A stretch of 49,797 bases of DNA from Prevotella sp. (GTDB lineage: Bacteria; Bacteroidota; Bacteroidia; Bacteroidales; Bacteroidaceae): contig JAFTGH010000009.1 in assembly GCA_017458005.1 (NCBI GenBank), positions 1 through 49,797 on the forward strand, given 5' to 3'. The translations under genes and the position numbers were made by a program. The notes below the pieces were generated by a model. That model did not search any database. It saw nothing but the letters and a program-made list of their open reading frames with translations, and was not told the origin of the DNA. Positions 1 through 7,597 of this stretch are shown one piece after another. The stretch's first letter is position 1, and the number at the start of each line of letters is the position of its first letter.

Positions 1-184
1 CGACTCGGCAAAGTTCATGCAAGCATGACTCTGCACTCGCTGTTCCATCGGTTCCTCCCCTCAGGGAAGGAAAAAACTCGGAGTCGCAGAAGCCGCGACT
101 CCTCCTATGTTTTGGTATCGCGGGACGACGCGATGTTTTTTGACGCCGCCTACGCTAAACGCTGGTCGGCGATAGGGAGAGGAG

Positions 185-209
185 GGCGTAGCCTCCCTCG
201 AAAACATTC
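185..209 (+). repeat. 25-bp direct repeat, copy 1
   Basis: The 25 bases starting GGCGTAGCCTCCCTCG are repeated identically at 280-304, 95 bp apart. Both lie in non-coding sequence. Function is unknown; it may be part of a degenerate dispersed element. Confidence 0.85.
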
Positions 210-279
210 TTAAGACTCGCTTCGCTCATATAAGCGACTTCGTCGATGACCCCACTTCGTGCGTGAAGTTTCCTCGATC

Positions 280-304
280 GGCGTAGCCTCCCTCGAAAAC
301 ATTC
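280..304 (+). repeat. 25-bp direct repeat, copy 2
   Basis: Identical to 185-209. The segment between the copies is rich in short CTTCG/CGAAG words. Confidence 0.85.
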
Positions 305-325
305 CCGCACGAGGGGTGTTTACAG

Positions 326-443
326 TCTGTCCTATTTTCGGAATCTTCATTGAGTCTCAGGGTGCGGAGCAGCCTGAGCAACGAAATACGAGAAGCCGTT
401 GAAGCGGAGCGCGTTCTTCGAGTGATTACGAAAATCGGACAGA
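326..443. repeat. Imperfect inverted-repeat element of about 118 bp
   Basis: Outer arms 326-340 and 429-443 are inverted repeats with one mismatch in 15 bases (TCTGTCCTATTTTCG against the complement of CGAAAATCGGACAGA). Inside is a hairpin with 6-bp arms at 356-361 and 373-378. Size and shape resemble a MITE or an extended stem-loop RNA. No target-site duplication was confirmed. Confidence 0.5.
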
Positions 444-568
444 CGACCCCGAGCCCAGGACCGTTTTCGCACTCTTTCTTTTGTTTCGGTTTTCTTTCTG
501 GTGACAGAAAGAAAATGAAAGGAAACTTTTGGGCTGCACTTCAGCACTTCATGTGTCATGGTAGGTGT

Positions 569-597
569 GGGGTAGGTGTTGGAGCAACACCTACCCC
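569..597. repeat. Perfect 12-bp hairpin
   Basis: Arms 569-580 and 586-597 pair perfectly around a 5-nt loop. No T-run follows on either strand, so it is not a clear Rho-independent terminator. It sits in gene-free sequence. Confidence 0.65.
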
Positions 598-719
598 AGC
601 ACGAGCCCTGTATTTATCGGGGATTGAGGCTTGTTGGGTTAGGAGGTTAGGTGTTTTTCGATGTAAACTAAAATCAGTAGGTTGAAGGGTTGTCTTATTT
701 AAAATAAGACACTTACATT

Positions 720-773
720 CGAGGTGTTTGTGGCTTACAAACGGGTCGAATGTAAGCCACAAACAACCCGTTT
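720..773. repeat. 55-bp dispersed repeat with interleaved inverted arms, copy 1
   Basis: Arms 726-739 and 751-764 are a perfect 14-bp inverted repeat. A second pair, 739-746 and 766-773, is a perfect 8-bp inverted repeat. Its first arm lies in the loop of the first hairpin and its second arm downstream, which is the order of an H-type pseudoknot. A near-identical copy is at 1618-1671. Upstream, 712-722 can also pair with 746-756, giving a third alternative fold. Confidence 0.8.
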
Positions 774-780
774 GAAGGTT

Positions 781-816
781 TCCGATGACATTGGTATAAG
801 TGTAAGGGATGGCACC
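781..816 (-). pseudogene. 36-bp remnant of the EFR1 gene
   Basis: These 36 bases match 1937-1972, inside the EFR1 coding sequence, at 33 of 36 positions. They directly follow a copy of the 55-bp repeat, just as the intact EFR1 gene end directly follows the other copy. The simplest reading is a duplicated segment (repeat plus EFR1 3' part) that lost about 250 bp and decayed. It is too short to code for anything. Confidence 0.65.
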
Positions 817-838
817 ATTCTATAATTATTCGTAGAAA

Positions 839-1336
839 TCATAGCGGTTTGTTCGTTTGGAACAAAGCGATCTCGGCATCGAAGCGGCTGATGATTTCCT
901 CAAGATAAGGGTGCTGGCGTGGAACAATGATGGCTATGAAATTCTCTATCCCTTCGTCAACAATCAATGCTGTTTTGATGAAAAAAAGTTTGCTCTGCTC
1001 AGCACCCATAAACCAACGCAGGAACAGACGATTACGTTGTGCCTGCTGGTCGTTGGCACTATCGCACATATAGAGCATGATGTCTGGATTCACACGGAAG
1101 AACTCCACGATGACACGAATAACGGTCTCTCGGACTTTTGGGTCGTTGGGAGATGCCTTATGGCTCAGGTTTGTAAGGTCGAACCAATAGGCAGGTATTG
1201 GCGAGAAAGTTGACTCTTCTTTGAAGTCTATGGAATAGACAATGTCATTGTCGGTTCTGAAAGTATATTCATCGCCATCCTGTTTAACGGGATAGGGACA
1301 ACTAAGGAAGAGGCGTTCTGTATCAAGCGGATTCAT
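839..1336 (-). CDS. DUF6169-like protein
   Basis: A 165-aa cytosolic protein without signal peptide or membrane segment. The N-terminal part (about residues 20-40, YTFRTDNDIVYSIDF) and the general plan resemble DUF6169 proteins, small proteins of unknown function common in Prevotella and Bacteroides; this is from memory of the family. Its ATG overlaps the stop of the upstream small gene in the ATGA arrangement, so the two are probably translationally coupled and may act together. The gene ends at the boundary of the repeat-rich left edge. No catalytic motif is visible and I do not assign a function. Confidence 0.7.
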   Translation of the reverse strand: MNPLDTERLFLSCPYPVKQDGDEYTFRTDNDIVYSIDFKEESTFSPIPAYWFDLTNLSHKASPNDPKVRETVIRVIVEFFRVNPDIMLYMCDSANDQQAQRNRLFLRWFMGAEQSKLFFIKTALIVDEGIENFIAIIVPRQHPYLEEIISRFDAEIALFQTNKPL

Positions 1337-1515
1337 ACTGCTTCTACTTTATAGAACGGGTCGGCTTTAGCCTGTTGTATTTCTTCCTCCATCTTTGCCA
1401 GTTTCTTTTCCATCTTGGCTCTCCACTCCTTTTTGTATTCACGGTAAGCCCTGACAGACTCCCTGAAAGTACCAACGGGGTGGCTGAATTGCAATTTGCC
1501 TGTTTCCATAATCAT
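1333..1515 (-). CDS. Small charged protein paired with the DUF6169-like gene
   Basis: About 58-60 aa, Lys/Glu/Arg-rich, with a predicted helical centre (REYKKEWRAKMEKKLAKMEE) that could form a short coiled coil. An ATG at 1578 is open, but a good promoter (1537-1567) lies inside that extension, so the start is more likely ATG 1515 or ATG 1509, giving MIMETGKLQFSH or METGKLQFSH. It overlaps the DUF6169-like gene by 4 nt (ATGA). The pair has the size and coupling of a small two-gene module such as toxin-antitoxin, but no sequence motif supports that. Unknown function. Confidence 0.6.
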   Translation of the reverse strand: MIMETGKLQFSHPVGTFRESVRAYREYKKEWRAKMEKKLAKMEEEIQQAKADPFYKVEAV

Positions 1516-1536
1516 CTTATTTATTGATTTCGGGGA

Positions 1537-1567
1537 CAAAAATACACAATTCCCATGAGAAAAACAA
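1537..1567 (-). promoter_or_regulatory. Bacteroidota promoter for the small gene/DUF6169 pair
   Basis: On the minus strand TTG (1567-1565) is followed after exactly 20 nt by TATTTTTG (1544-1537), matching the -33/-7 pattern. Transcription would start near 1530, downstream of the ATG at 1578, which decides in favour of the shorter gene. Confidence 0.7.
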
Positions 1568-1617
1568 GTATTTCCCAAAATATCCTTTGTTTTTATGGAA
1601 TTGCTGGTGGGAGACTT

Positions 1618-1671
1618 GAGGGTGTTTGTGGCTTACAAACGGGTCGAATGTAAGCCACAAACGACCCGTTT
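1618..1671. repeat. 55-bp dispersed repeat with interleaved inverted arms, copy 2
   Basis: Near-identical to 720-773. Perfect 14-bp arms are at 1624-1637 and 1649-1662, and 8-bp arms at 1637-1644 and 1664-1671, again interleaved. It lies immediately after the 3' end of the EFR1 gene, so it could act as a 3' RNA structure of that transcript. Confidence 0.8.
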
Positions 1672-1678
1672 GAAGGCT

Positions 1679-2458
1679 TCATTTGGTTTTCGAAAGAGAA
1701 TTCGAGATAGATAGGACATACTGCCCTCGCTTCATCTTTCCCCAATGGATGGCGTGCTTCGGGCAATGATGGTAGCAGGCGAGGCAGTTGGTGCAGGAAC
1801 CGTTGTGCCTCCATTGGGGTGGGGCGCCCTCGATATCATTGACAGGGCAGAGTCTGGCGCATAAGCCACACAGAATACAAGCATCCTCGTCCACCCAGAA
1901 ATGCTTATCGGTTATCAGGTGCTTGTTATAGTAGCCTCCGATGACATAGGTGTATGTGTAAGGGATGGCACCCTTCACCAAATCCTCTATACCTCTCTGT
2001 TTCTGGTTGACAACCTCACAGATATGACGTATCTGCTCCTGAGCCGCAGCGATTTTCTGTCGCTCCCGCTCTGGGGTGTCCAAATGTAGGAAAGAGAAAC
2101 AGACATTCGACTCTGGCATCACCACGGCGAAGGCGGCATCTGTATGCAACCCCTGTTTTCCTAACTCCTTGTTGAGGATGCGCATGGCATGACCCATATT
2201 GTCGCCACAGGTAGTCAGGGCATAGAGATAGGAAACAGAGTGAAAAGTCGCTTTGCGGATAAACTCACGTACAATACGGGGAGGTTGCCATCCATGTGTG
2301 GGAAAGCAGAATCCCAGTCGCTCACCCTCCTGTAGCGAATACTCCAGTTCTCCCTTTGCTAACTCCTCTGGGATATAGCGCAACACATCACCTGTCGACA
2401 GAGCCAGTTGCTCTGCCGCCCATTTGGTGTTGCCTGTTCCGGAAAAATAGAATATCAT
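1679..2458 (-). CDS. EFR1-family flavodoxin/ferredoxin fusion protein
   Basis: 259 aa. Residues 1-160 form a flavodoxin-like domain starting FYFSGTGNTKWAA, the FMN phosphate-binding loop. Residues about 190-235 carry two Cys motifs (CILCGLCARLCP and CTNCLACYHHCP) for two 4Fe-4S clusters. This is the EFR1 (EF-hand-like/flavodoxin ferredoxin) family layout, a cytosolic electron-transfer protein whose partner is unknown. The ATG overlaps the stop of the upstream histidine kinase gene (ATGA), so the two are co-translated and a signalling link is possible. A copy of the 55-bp repeat follows its stop, and a 36-bp piece of this gene recurs at 781-816. Confidence 0.85.
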   Translation of the reverse strand: MIFYFSGTGNTKWAAEQLALSTGDVLRYIPEELAKGELEYSLQEGERLGFCFPTHGWQPPRIVREFIRKATFHSVSYLYALTTCGDNMGHAMRILNKELGKQGLHTDAAFAVVMPESNVCFSFLHLDTPERERQKIAAAQEQIRHICEVVNQKQRGIEDLVKGAIPYTYTYVIGGYYNKHLITDKHFWVDEDACILCGLCARLCPVNDIEGAPPQWRHNGSCTNCLACYHHCPKHAIHWGKMKRGQYVLSISNSLSKTK

Positions 2459-3942
2459 GAGTGCAAGTCGAGCACAAAGCGTGTTCCCTTCGTGAACTCA
2501 GGATCAATCTCGAGGTCGCCATTCATCTTCAGCGCCATCTGTTTACAGATAGGCAGTCCCAGTCCGTCACCTTTCGTCAGGTCTCTGATCTCAAGGAAGG
2601 GCTTGAACACATCCTCCCGTTTCTCCTCAGGAATGCCACAACCTGTATCAGATACAAGGAACTGGTGCGTATGGGCGCTACGTTTCTTGTACTCCAACCA
2701 GATTGTTCCACCCTCTGGAGTATACTCTGCGGCGTTATTCAACAGATGGAGCAGGATATGGGACACGTATTCCTTGTTCATGTCAATGGTCATCTTCGGC
2801 GCATTGATCTTCAGTGTCACATCACGCTTCACTTTGTCACGAATCTGGTCCATCAGACTCTCACAGAATGGAGGAATCTGTGTCTCCTCCAACTCAATCT
2901 CATCCGTGGAGTTCTCCAATTCAGATAACGTCTGAATATGTTGTGAGAAGTCGAGTAATGCTTTCACCTCAGGTTTACTGCTGTCGAGTTTCTGCAAGGT
3001 GGGATCCAACTGTGCGGAGATATTGCTGATGAACTTTGCTTTCAGGGCATTGTTGTCTTTCTCCAGATTGATAATCTTCTTCTGCTTGCGAGTCTGGAGA
3101 ATGAAGCGGAGCAGGATAATAGCACCGACCACCAAGGCGGCTGCAAGGGCACCGGCAAGAATCAGGAGTCCGACGATGATTACCCAACGGGTGGTCAATG
3201 AACTGTCTTTGTCGGCTATAGAAGCCTCGTTGTCAGCAATCTGCTTCTTCAGGGCAGCGATCTCGTCGGCATGTTTCAGGGCATTGGTGGAGTCTTTCCA
3301 TGCGAGATAGTTGCTATACGACTGTGCCACCATGCTGGCATTGTTGCTCTTTCTGCCATTGGCAATCAGTTGCTTGTAGACCTCATCCACTTTGTCATAC
3401 TCCTTGGAGGCAGTCAGTTTGTTAGCCATCTCCTTAAAGACAGCGTCACCCTGTGCGTTCAGTCCGAAAGAATAGTAATAGATAGCCTTGCTATAGAGTA
3501 AGTCGTTTTTCACTTTCTCATCGTTAGAGGCATTAGCCTGTGCCTCCATGATTTTCAACTGTTCCTTGGCACTGTCGGGCTTGCGGAACTTCATATACAT
3601 CTGCAAGCGTTCCTTGGTGACCAAATAGTGCAGTCCGGCACTGTTGGCTCCCCCTTTGGCGTTAATGGTCTGGTCGATATTTCGCAGAAGTTCGAAAGCC
3701 TCTTTGTGGAGTCCGTCCTTGGAATAAAGCGAGGCTGCTTTCGTACCGCACTCGATACCTTGCTGCATCTGTCCCTTGTTAACGTAGTCCTCGTAAGCAC
3801 GGATATAGTTATAGCGGGCTGCAGGAATCGTCTGTGCGGCTTCCGCTGTTTGCTGTAATTCACTCTTCTTAGTATCCTGGGCATTCAACGTTGCACAGGA
3901 AATGGTTAATCCCAAAAGTAAGGTAAGTACTTTTCTGTTCAT
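2455..3942 (-). CDS. TPR-containing membrane histidine-kinase-like protein with degenerate H-box
   Basis: 495 aa. A signal peptide (residues 1-21) precedes an Ala/Lys-rich helical periplasmic region with TPR-like repeats (about 40-245), one membrane segment (253-281) and a cytoplasmic HATPase domain. N-box (HLLNNAAEY, 399-407), G1 (DTGCGIP, 432-438) and G2 (GDGLGLP, 458-464) are intact, so ATP binding is expected. The dimerisation helix reads FISNISAQLDPTL where active kinases have N-[IM]-S-H-E-[IL]-R-T-P-L, so the phospho-acceptor His is replaced by Ala310 and the next Glu by Gln. No response regulator is adjacent. It has its own promoter (3978-4008), divergent from leuA, and is followed with a 4-nt overlap by EFR1. 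It could be a pseudokinase or signal through a different residue. Confidence 0.85.
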   Translation of the reverse strand: MNRKVLTLLLGLTISCATLNAQDTKKSELQQTAEAAQTIPAARYNYIRAYEDYVNKGQMQQGIECGTKAASLYSKDGLHKEAFELLRNIDQTINAKGGANSAGLHYLVTKERLQMYMKFRKPDSAKEQLKIMEAQANASNDEKVKNDLLYSKAIYYYSFGLNAQGDAVFKEMANKLTASKEYDKVDEVYKQLIANGRKSNNASMVAQSYSNYLAWKDSTNALKHADEIAALKKQIADNEASIADKDSSLTTRWVIIVGLLILAGALAAALVVGAIILLRFILQTRKQKKIINLEKDNNALKAKFISNISAQLDPTLQKLDSSKPEVKALLDFSQHIQTLSELENSTDEIELEETQIPPFCESLMDQIRDKVKRDVTLKINAPKMTIDMNKEYVSHILLHLLNNAAEYTPEGGTIWLEYKKRSAHTHQFLVSDTGCGIPEEKREDVFKPFLEIRDLTKGDGLGLPICKQMALKMNGDLEIDPEFTKGTRFVLDLHS

Positions 3943-3977
3943 AGTATATTTATGATATGTTGTTTCAAATTTGAATG

Positions 3978-4008
3978 CAAAAGTATGAAATTATTTCATT
4001 TCCTCCAA
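3978..4008 (-). promoter_or_regulatory. Promoter of the histidine-kinase/EFR1 operon
   Basis: Minus-strand TTG (4008-4006), 20 nt, then TACTTTTG (3985-3978). It is divergent from, and only 17 bp away from, the leuA promoter, so one regulator bound between them could affect both. Confidence 0.75.
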
Positions 4009-4025
4009 ATAAAGTAACAATTTAT

Positions 4026-4056
4026 TTGGTAGTTGGGTGAAAATAGTGTAATTTTG
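4026..4056 (+). promoter_or_regulatory. Promoter of the leu operon
   Basis: TTG (4026-4028), 20 nt, TAATTTTG (4049-4056). The predicted leader is about 40 nt and too short for a T-box or leader-peptide attenuator; I see no such structure. Confidence 0.75.
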
Positions 4057-4104
4057 CAACCAATTTTAGGAAAAGAAATATAATAAGAAAGAAAAAGATA
4101 GATT

Positions 4105-5601
4105 ATGAGTGACAGATTATTTATCTTCGACACGACACTCCGCGACGGCGAACAAGTGCCAGGATGTCAGTTGAACACCGTGGAGAAGATTCAAGTGGCA
4201 AAGGCTCTCGAGCAGTTGGGCGTTGATGTCATTGAGGCAGGATTTCCCATCAGTAGTCCTGGTGACTTCAATTCCGTGATAGAGATATCGAAGGCTGTGA
4301 CGTGGCCTACTATCTGTGCGCTGACCCGTGCGGTGCAGAAAGACATTGACGTGGCCGCCGAGGCTTTGCAGTATGCCAAGCACAAGCGTATCCATACAGG
4401 TATCGGAACGAGCGACTCCCATATCAAATATAAGTTCAACTCCAACCGTGAGGAGATTATTGAGCGTGGTGTCGCCGCCGTCAAATATGCTAAGAAGTTC
4501 GTAGAGGACGTGGAGTTCTACTGTGAGGATGCCGGACGTACGGAGAATGAGTATCTTGCCCGTGTGGTGGAGGCTGTCATCAAGGCTGGTGCCACCGTTG
4601 TCAATATTCCAGATACTACTGGTTACTGTCTGCCTCAGGAGTATTACGAGAAGATCAAGTATCTGAAAGAGCATGTGGATGGTATCGACAAGGCGATTAT
4701 CTCCACGCACTGTCATAACGACCTTGGCATGGCTACCGCTAACACTTTTAATGGTGTGATGGGTGGTGCTCGTCAGGTGGAGGTGACCATCAATGGTATT
4801 GGTGAGCGTGCTGGTAACACCTCATTGGAGGAGATTGCCATGATTTTGAAATGCCACAAAGGATTGGGCATCGACACGAATATCAACACGCAGAAGATAT
4901 ATCCGACCAGTCGTATGGTGTCGAGTCTGATGAATATGCCTGTGCAGCCTAATAAGGCTATTGTGGGACGTAACGCTTTTGCTCACTCCTCTGGTATCCA
5001 TCAGGATGGTGTGCTGAAGAATGTGCAGACCTACGAGATTATGGATCCGAAGGATGTGGGTATCGACGATAACAGCATCGTACTGACAGCACGTAGTGGT
5101 CGTGCCGCTCTGAAGCATCGCCTGAGTGTGAATGGCGTGGATGTCAGTGACGAGAAACTCGATAAGATTTACGAGAAGTTCCTGCAACTTGCCGACCAGA
5201 AGAAAGAGGTGAACGATGCCGATGTGCTGATGCTGGCTGGTGCCGACACCGCTGAGGCTCATGCCGTGAAACTCGACTTCCTGCAGGTTACTACAGGTAA
5301 AGGCGTGAAGAGCGTTGCCTCCATCGGACTGGATATCAGCGGTCAGAAGTTCGAGGCTGCCGCCTCTGGTAATGGTCCTGTCGATGCTGCTATCAAGGCA
5401 TTGAAGAAGATTATCATGAAGCAGATGACGCTGAAGGAGTTCACCATCCAGGCTATCTCCAAAGGCTCTGACGATGTGGGTAAGGTACACATGCAGGTGG
5501 AGTATGATGGCAGCATCTACTATGGCTTTGGTGCCAATACCGATATCGTTACCGCATCAGTGGAAGCATATATTGACTGTATCAATAAGTTTAAGAAGTA
5601 G
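4105..5601 (+). CDS. leuA: 2-isopropylmalate synthase
   Basis: 498 aa, the normal length. It condenses acetyl-CoA with 2-ketoisovalerate, the first committed step of leucine synthesis. The N-terminal HMGL-like TIM barrel has the signature [12 protein letters not shown] (residues 9-20) and the metal-binding HCHND (H202, H204). The C-terminal third (after about 390) is the LeuA allosteric domain ([15 protein letters not shown] and following), so leucine feedback inhibition is expected. First gene of a plus-strand operon with leuC 26 bp downstream. The gap to leuC holds an octamer repeat beginning at the stop codon and ends in an AAGGAG just before the leuC ATG, an unusually good Shine-Dalgarno site for this phylum. 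Confidence 0.95.
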   Translation: MSDRLFIFDTTLRDGEQVPGCQLNTVEKIQVAKALEQLGVDVIEAGFPISSPGDFNSVIEISKAVTWPTICALTRAVQKDIDVAAEALQYAKHKRIHTGIGTSDSHIKYKFNSNREEIIERGVAAVKYAKKFVEDVEFYCEDAGRTENEYLARVVEAVIKAGATVVNIPDTTGYCLPQEYYEKIKYLKEHVDGIDKAIISTHCHNDLGMATANTFNGVMGGARQVEVTINGIGERAGNTSLEEIAMILKCHKGLGIDTNINTQKIYPTSRMVSSLMNMPVQPNKAIVGRNAFAHSSGIHQDGVLKNVQTYEIMDPKDVGIDDNSIVLTARSGRAALKHRLSVNGVDVSDEKLDKIYEKFLQLADQKKEVNDADVLMLAGADTAEAHAVKLDFLQVTTGKGVKSVASIGLDISGQKFEAAASGNGPVDAAIKALKKIIMKQMTLKEFTIQAISKGSDDVGKVHMQVEYDGSIYYGFGANTDIVTASVEAYIDCINKFKK

Positions 5602-5624
5602 TTAAGTAGTTAAGAAGTTAAGGA
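5601..5624 (+). repeat. Octamer repeat GTTAAGNN directly after the leuA stop
   Basis: GTTAAG recurs at 5601, 5609 and 5617, an exact 8-bp period, starting within the TAG stop of leuA. Similar stop-adjacent octamers follow uxuA (20480-20521) and the phosphatase-like gene (28464-28490). Confidence 0.7.
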
Positions 5625-5627
5625 GAA

Positions 5628-7004
5628 ATGAATACACTATTCGACAAGATATGGGACAAGCATGTCGTCCAGAAAGTGGATGACGGACCCACCCAGTTGT
5701 ATATCGACCGTCTGTATTGCCATGAGGTGACATCGCCGCAGGCATTTGACGGCATGAGGGCTCGTGGACTGAAGTGTTTCCGTCCCGACCATATTTACTG
5801 TATGCCCGACCATAACACCCCGACACACGATCAGGACAAACCTATTGAGGACCCTGTATCGGCAAAACAGGTGTCAACACTGGCTAAGAACGCGAAGGAC
5901 TTCGGACTGACTCACTATGGAATGATGGACCAGTCGAATGGTATCATCCATGTGGTGGGACCAGAGAAGGGACTGTCATTACCGGGTATGACAATCGTCT
6001 GTGGTGACTCCCATACCTCTACGCATGGAGCGATGGGTGCCGTTGCCTTTGGAATCGGTACCAGTGAGGTGGAGATGGTGATGGCGTCGCAGTGTATCCT
6101 CCAGCAGAAGCCTAAGTCGATGCGCATCAGTATCAACGGAAAATTGGGAAAAGGCGTGACGGCGAAAGACGTGGCACTCTACCTGATGTCGCAACTGACA
6201 ACCTCTGGTGCTACAGGTTATTTCGTGGAATACAGTGGCGACGTGGTGAAGGACATGTCGATGGAAGGTCGCCTGACCCTCTGTAATCTGTCTATCGAGA
6301 TGGGTGCCCGTGGTGGCTTTGTCGCTCCCGACGAGACCACCTTTAATTATATAAAAGGTAAGGAGTTCGCTCCTAAGGGTGCTGACTGGGACAAGGCTGT
6401 TGCCTATTGGAAGACTTTGAAGAGCGGGGATGATGCCGTATTCGACAAAGAATTATCCTTTGACGCTAAAGATATAGAGCCTCGTGTGACCTATGGTACG
6501 AATCCTGGAATGGGTATCGGTATCACGGAGGCTATTCCTACTGAGGGTGGCGTGGGCTTTGAGAAGGCTCTCAATTACATGGGCTTTCAGCCAGGCGAGA
6601 AATTGCTGGGTAAGAAGATTGACTATGTATTCTTAGGTGCTTGCACCAATGGACGTATCGAGGACTTCCGTGCCTTTGCCGCTATTGCCAAAGGACGTAA
6701 AAAGGCTGACAACGTCATCGCCTGGCTGGTACCAGGCTCCTGGGCTGTCGATCGCCAGATTCGTGAGGAAGGTCTTGACAAGGTGTTGGAGGCTGCAGGC
6801 TTTGAGATTCGTCAACCAGGCTGTTCCGCTTGTCTTGCTATGAACGATGACAAGATACCCGCAGGAAAGTATTCCGTATCGACAAGTAACCGTAACTTCG
6901 AGGGTCGTCAAGGACCAGGCGCACGTACCATCCTTGCCTCTCCTTTAGTAGCCGCCGCTGCTGCCGTCACAGGTGTAATCACTGATCCAAGAGAACTATT
7001 ATGA
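5628..7004 (+). CDS. leuC: 3-isopropylmalate dehydratase large subunit
   Basis: 458 aa, full length for the family. With LeuD it isomerises 2-isopropylmalate to 3-isopropylmalate using a 4Fe-4S cluster. Aconitase-type motifs are clear: DKIWDKHVV near the N-terminus, [11 protein letters not shown] in the first third, and the cluster cysteines in [11 protein letters not shown] and [11 protein letters not shown]. It overlaps leuD by ATGA, consistent with stoichiometric translation of the heterodimer. Nothing is missing or odd. Confidence 0.96.
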   Translation: MNTLFDKIWDKHVVQKVDDGPTQLYIDRLYCHEVTSPQAFDGMRARGLKCFRPDHIYCMPDHNTPTHDQDKPIEDPVSAKQVSTLAKNAKDFGLTHYGMMDQSNGIIHVVGPEKGLSLPGMTIVCGDSHTSTHGAMGAVAFGIGTSEVEMVMASQCILQQKPKSMRISINGKLGKGVTAKDVALYLMSQLTTSGATGYFVEYSGDVVKDMSMEGRLTLCNLSIEMGARGGFVAPDETTFNYIKGKEFAPKGADWDKAVAYWKTLKSGDDAVFDKELSFDAKDIEPRVTYGTNPGMGIGITEAIPTEGGVGFEKALNYMGFQPGEKLLGKKIDYVFLGACTNGRIEDFRAFAAIAKGRKKADNVIAWLVPGSWAVDRQIREEGLDKVLEAAGFEIRQPGCSACLAMNDDKIPAGKYSVSTSNRNFEGRQGPGARTILASPLVAAAAAVTGVITDPRELL

Positions 7005-7597
7005 AACAGAAATTCAACGTTATAACATCCACTTGTGTGCCCCTTCCTTTGGAGAATGTGGACACCGACCAGATTATTCCAGCCCGTTTCTTGAAGGCTA
7101 CTACCCGTGAGGAGAGTTTCTTTGGTGACAACCTCTTCCGTGACTGGCGTTATAATGCCGATGGGACTGTCAATAAGAACTTTGTGTTGAATGACCCTAC
7201 CTATGGTGGTTGTATCCTTGTGGCAGGTAAGAACTTCGGATCAGGTTCCAGTCGCGAGCATGCCGCATGGGCTATCGCTGGTTATGGATTCCGTGTGGTT
7301 ATCAGCAGTTTCTTCGCAGATATTCATAAGAATAACGAGTTAAACAACTTCGTGTTGCCAGTAGTGGTTAGTGAGCAATTCCTTGCAGAACTTTTCGAGA
7401 GCATCAAGCAGAATCCGAAGATGGAGGTTGAGGTTGATCTTCCTAACCAGACGGTTACAAACAAGGCAACAGGGAAACAGGAGAAGTTTGAGATTAACGG
7501 TTATAAGAAACACTGTCTGATTAACGGATTAGATGATATCGATTTCCTGATTCAGAATAAGGATAAAATCGAGCAATGGGAACAGCAGAACGCATAA
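7001..7597 (+). CDS. leuD: 3-isopropylmalate dehydratase small subunit
   Basis: 198 aa swivel-domain subunit of isopropylmalate isomerase. It shows the typical start ([19 protein letters not shown]) and the substrate-recognition loop region [16 protein letters not shown]. Its ATG overlaps the leuC stop and its 3' end overlaps the next gene by 22 nt, so leuCD and the following synthase form one tightly packed transcript. Confidence 0.96.
   Translation: MKQKFNVITSTCVPLPLENVDTDQIIPARFLKATTREESFFGDNLFRDWRYNADGTVNKNFVLNDPTYGGCILVAGKNFGSGSSREHAAWAIAGYGFRVVISSFFADIHKNNELNNFVLPVVVSEQFLAELFESIKQNPKMEVEVDLPNQTVTNKATGKQEKFEINGYKKHCLINGLDDIDFLIQNKDKIEQWEQQNA

Larger units (their letters stand above)
1..838. 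other. Gene-poor left edge with repeats and decayed sequence
   Basis: No convincing gene is seen in this stretch. The open frames are short, have no recognisable domain, and run across hairpins and repeats. It holds a 25-bp direct repeat (185-209 and 280-304), an imperfect inverted repeat enclosing about 90 bp (326-443), a perfect 12-bp hairpin (569-597), a 9-bp near-palindrome (692-710), the first copy of a 55-bp dispersed repeat (720-773), and a 36-bp scrap of the EFR1 gene (781-816). The composition looks like an accessory or decaying intergenic region. I see no tRNA and no transposase. Confidence 0.6.

Noticed and set aside
350-685. 111-codon plus-strand open frame in the left edge
   Set aside because: It runs through the hairpin at 569-597 and the inverted-repeat element, has odd composition and no domain; the PFSHSFFCFGFLSGDRKKMK stretch looks like translated dispersed repeat DNA.
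4057-4104. Attenuator or T-box before leuA
   Set aside because: The leader is about 40 nt, lacks a T-box motif, a Leu-rich leader peptide and a terminator hairpin.
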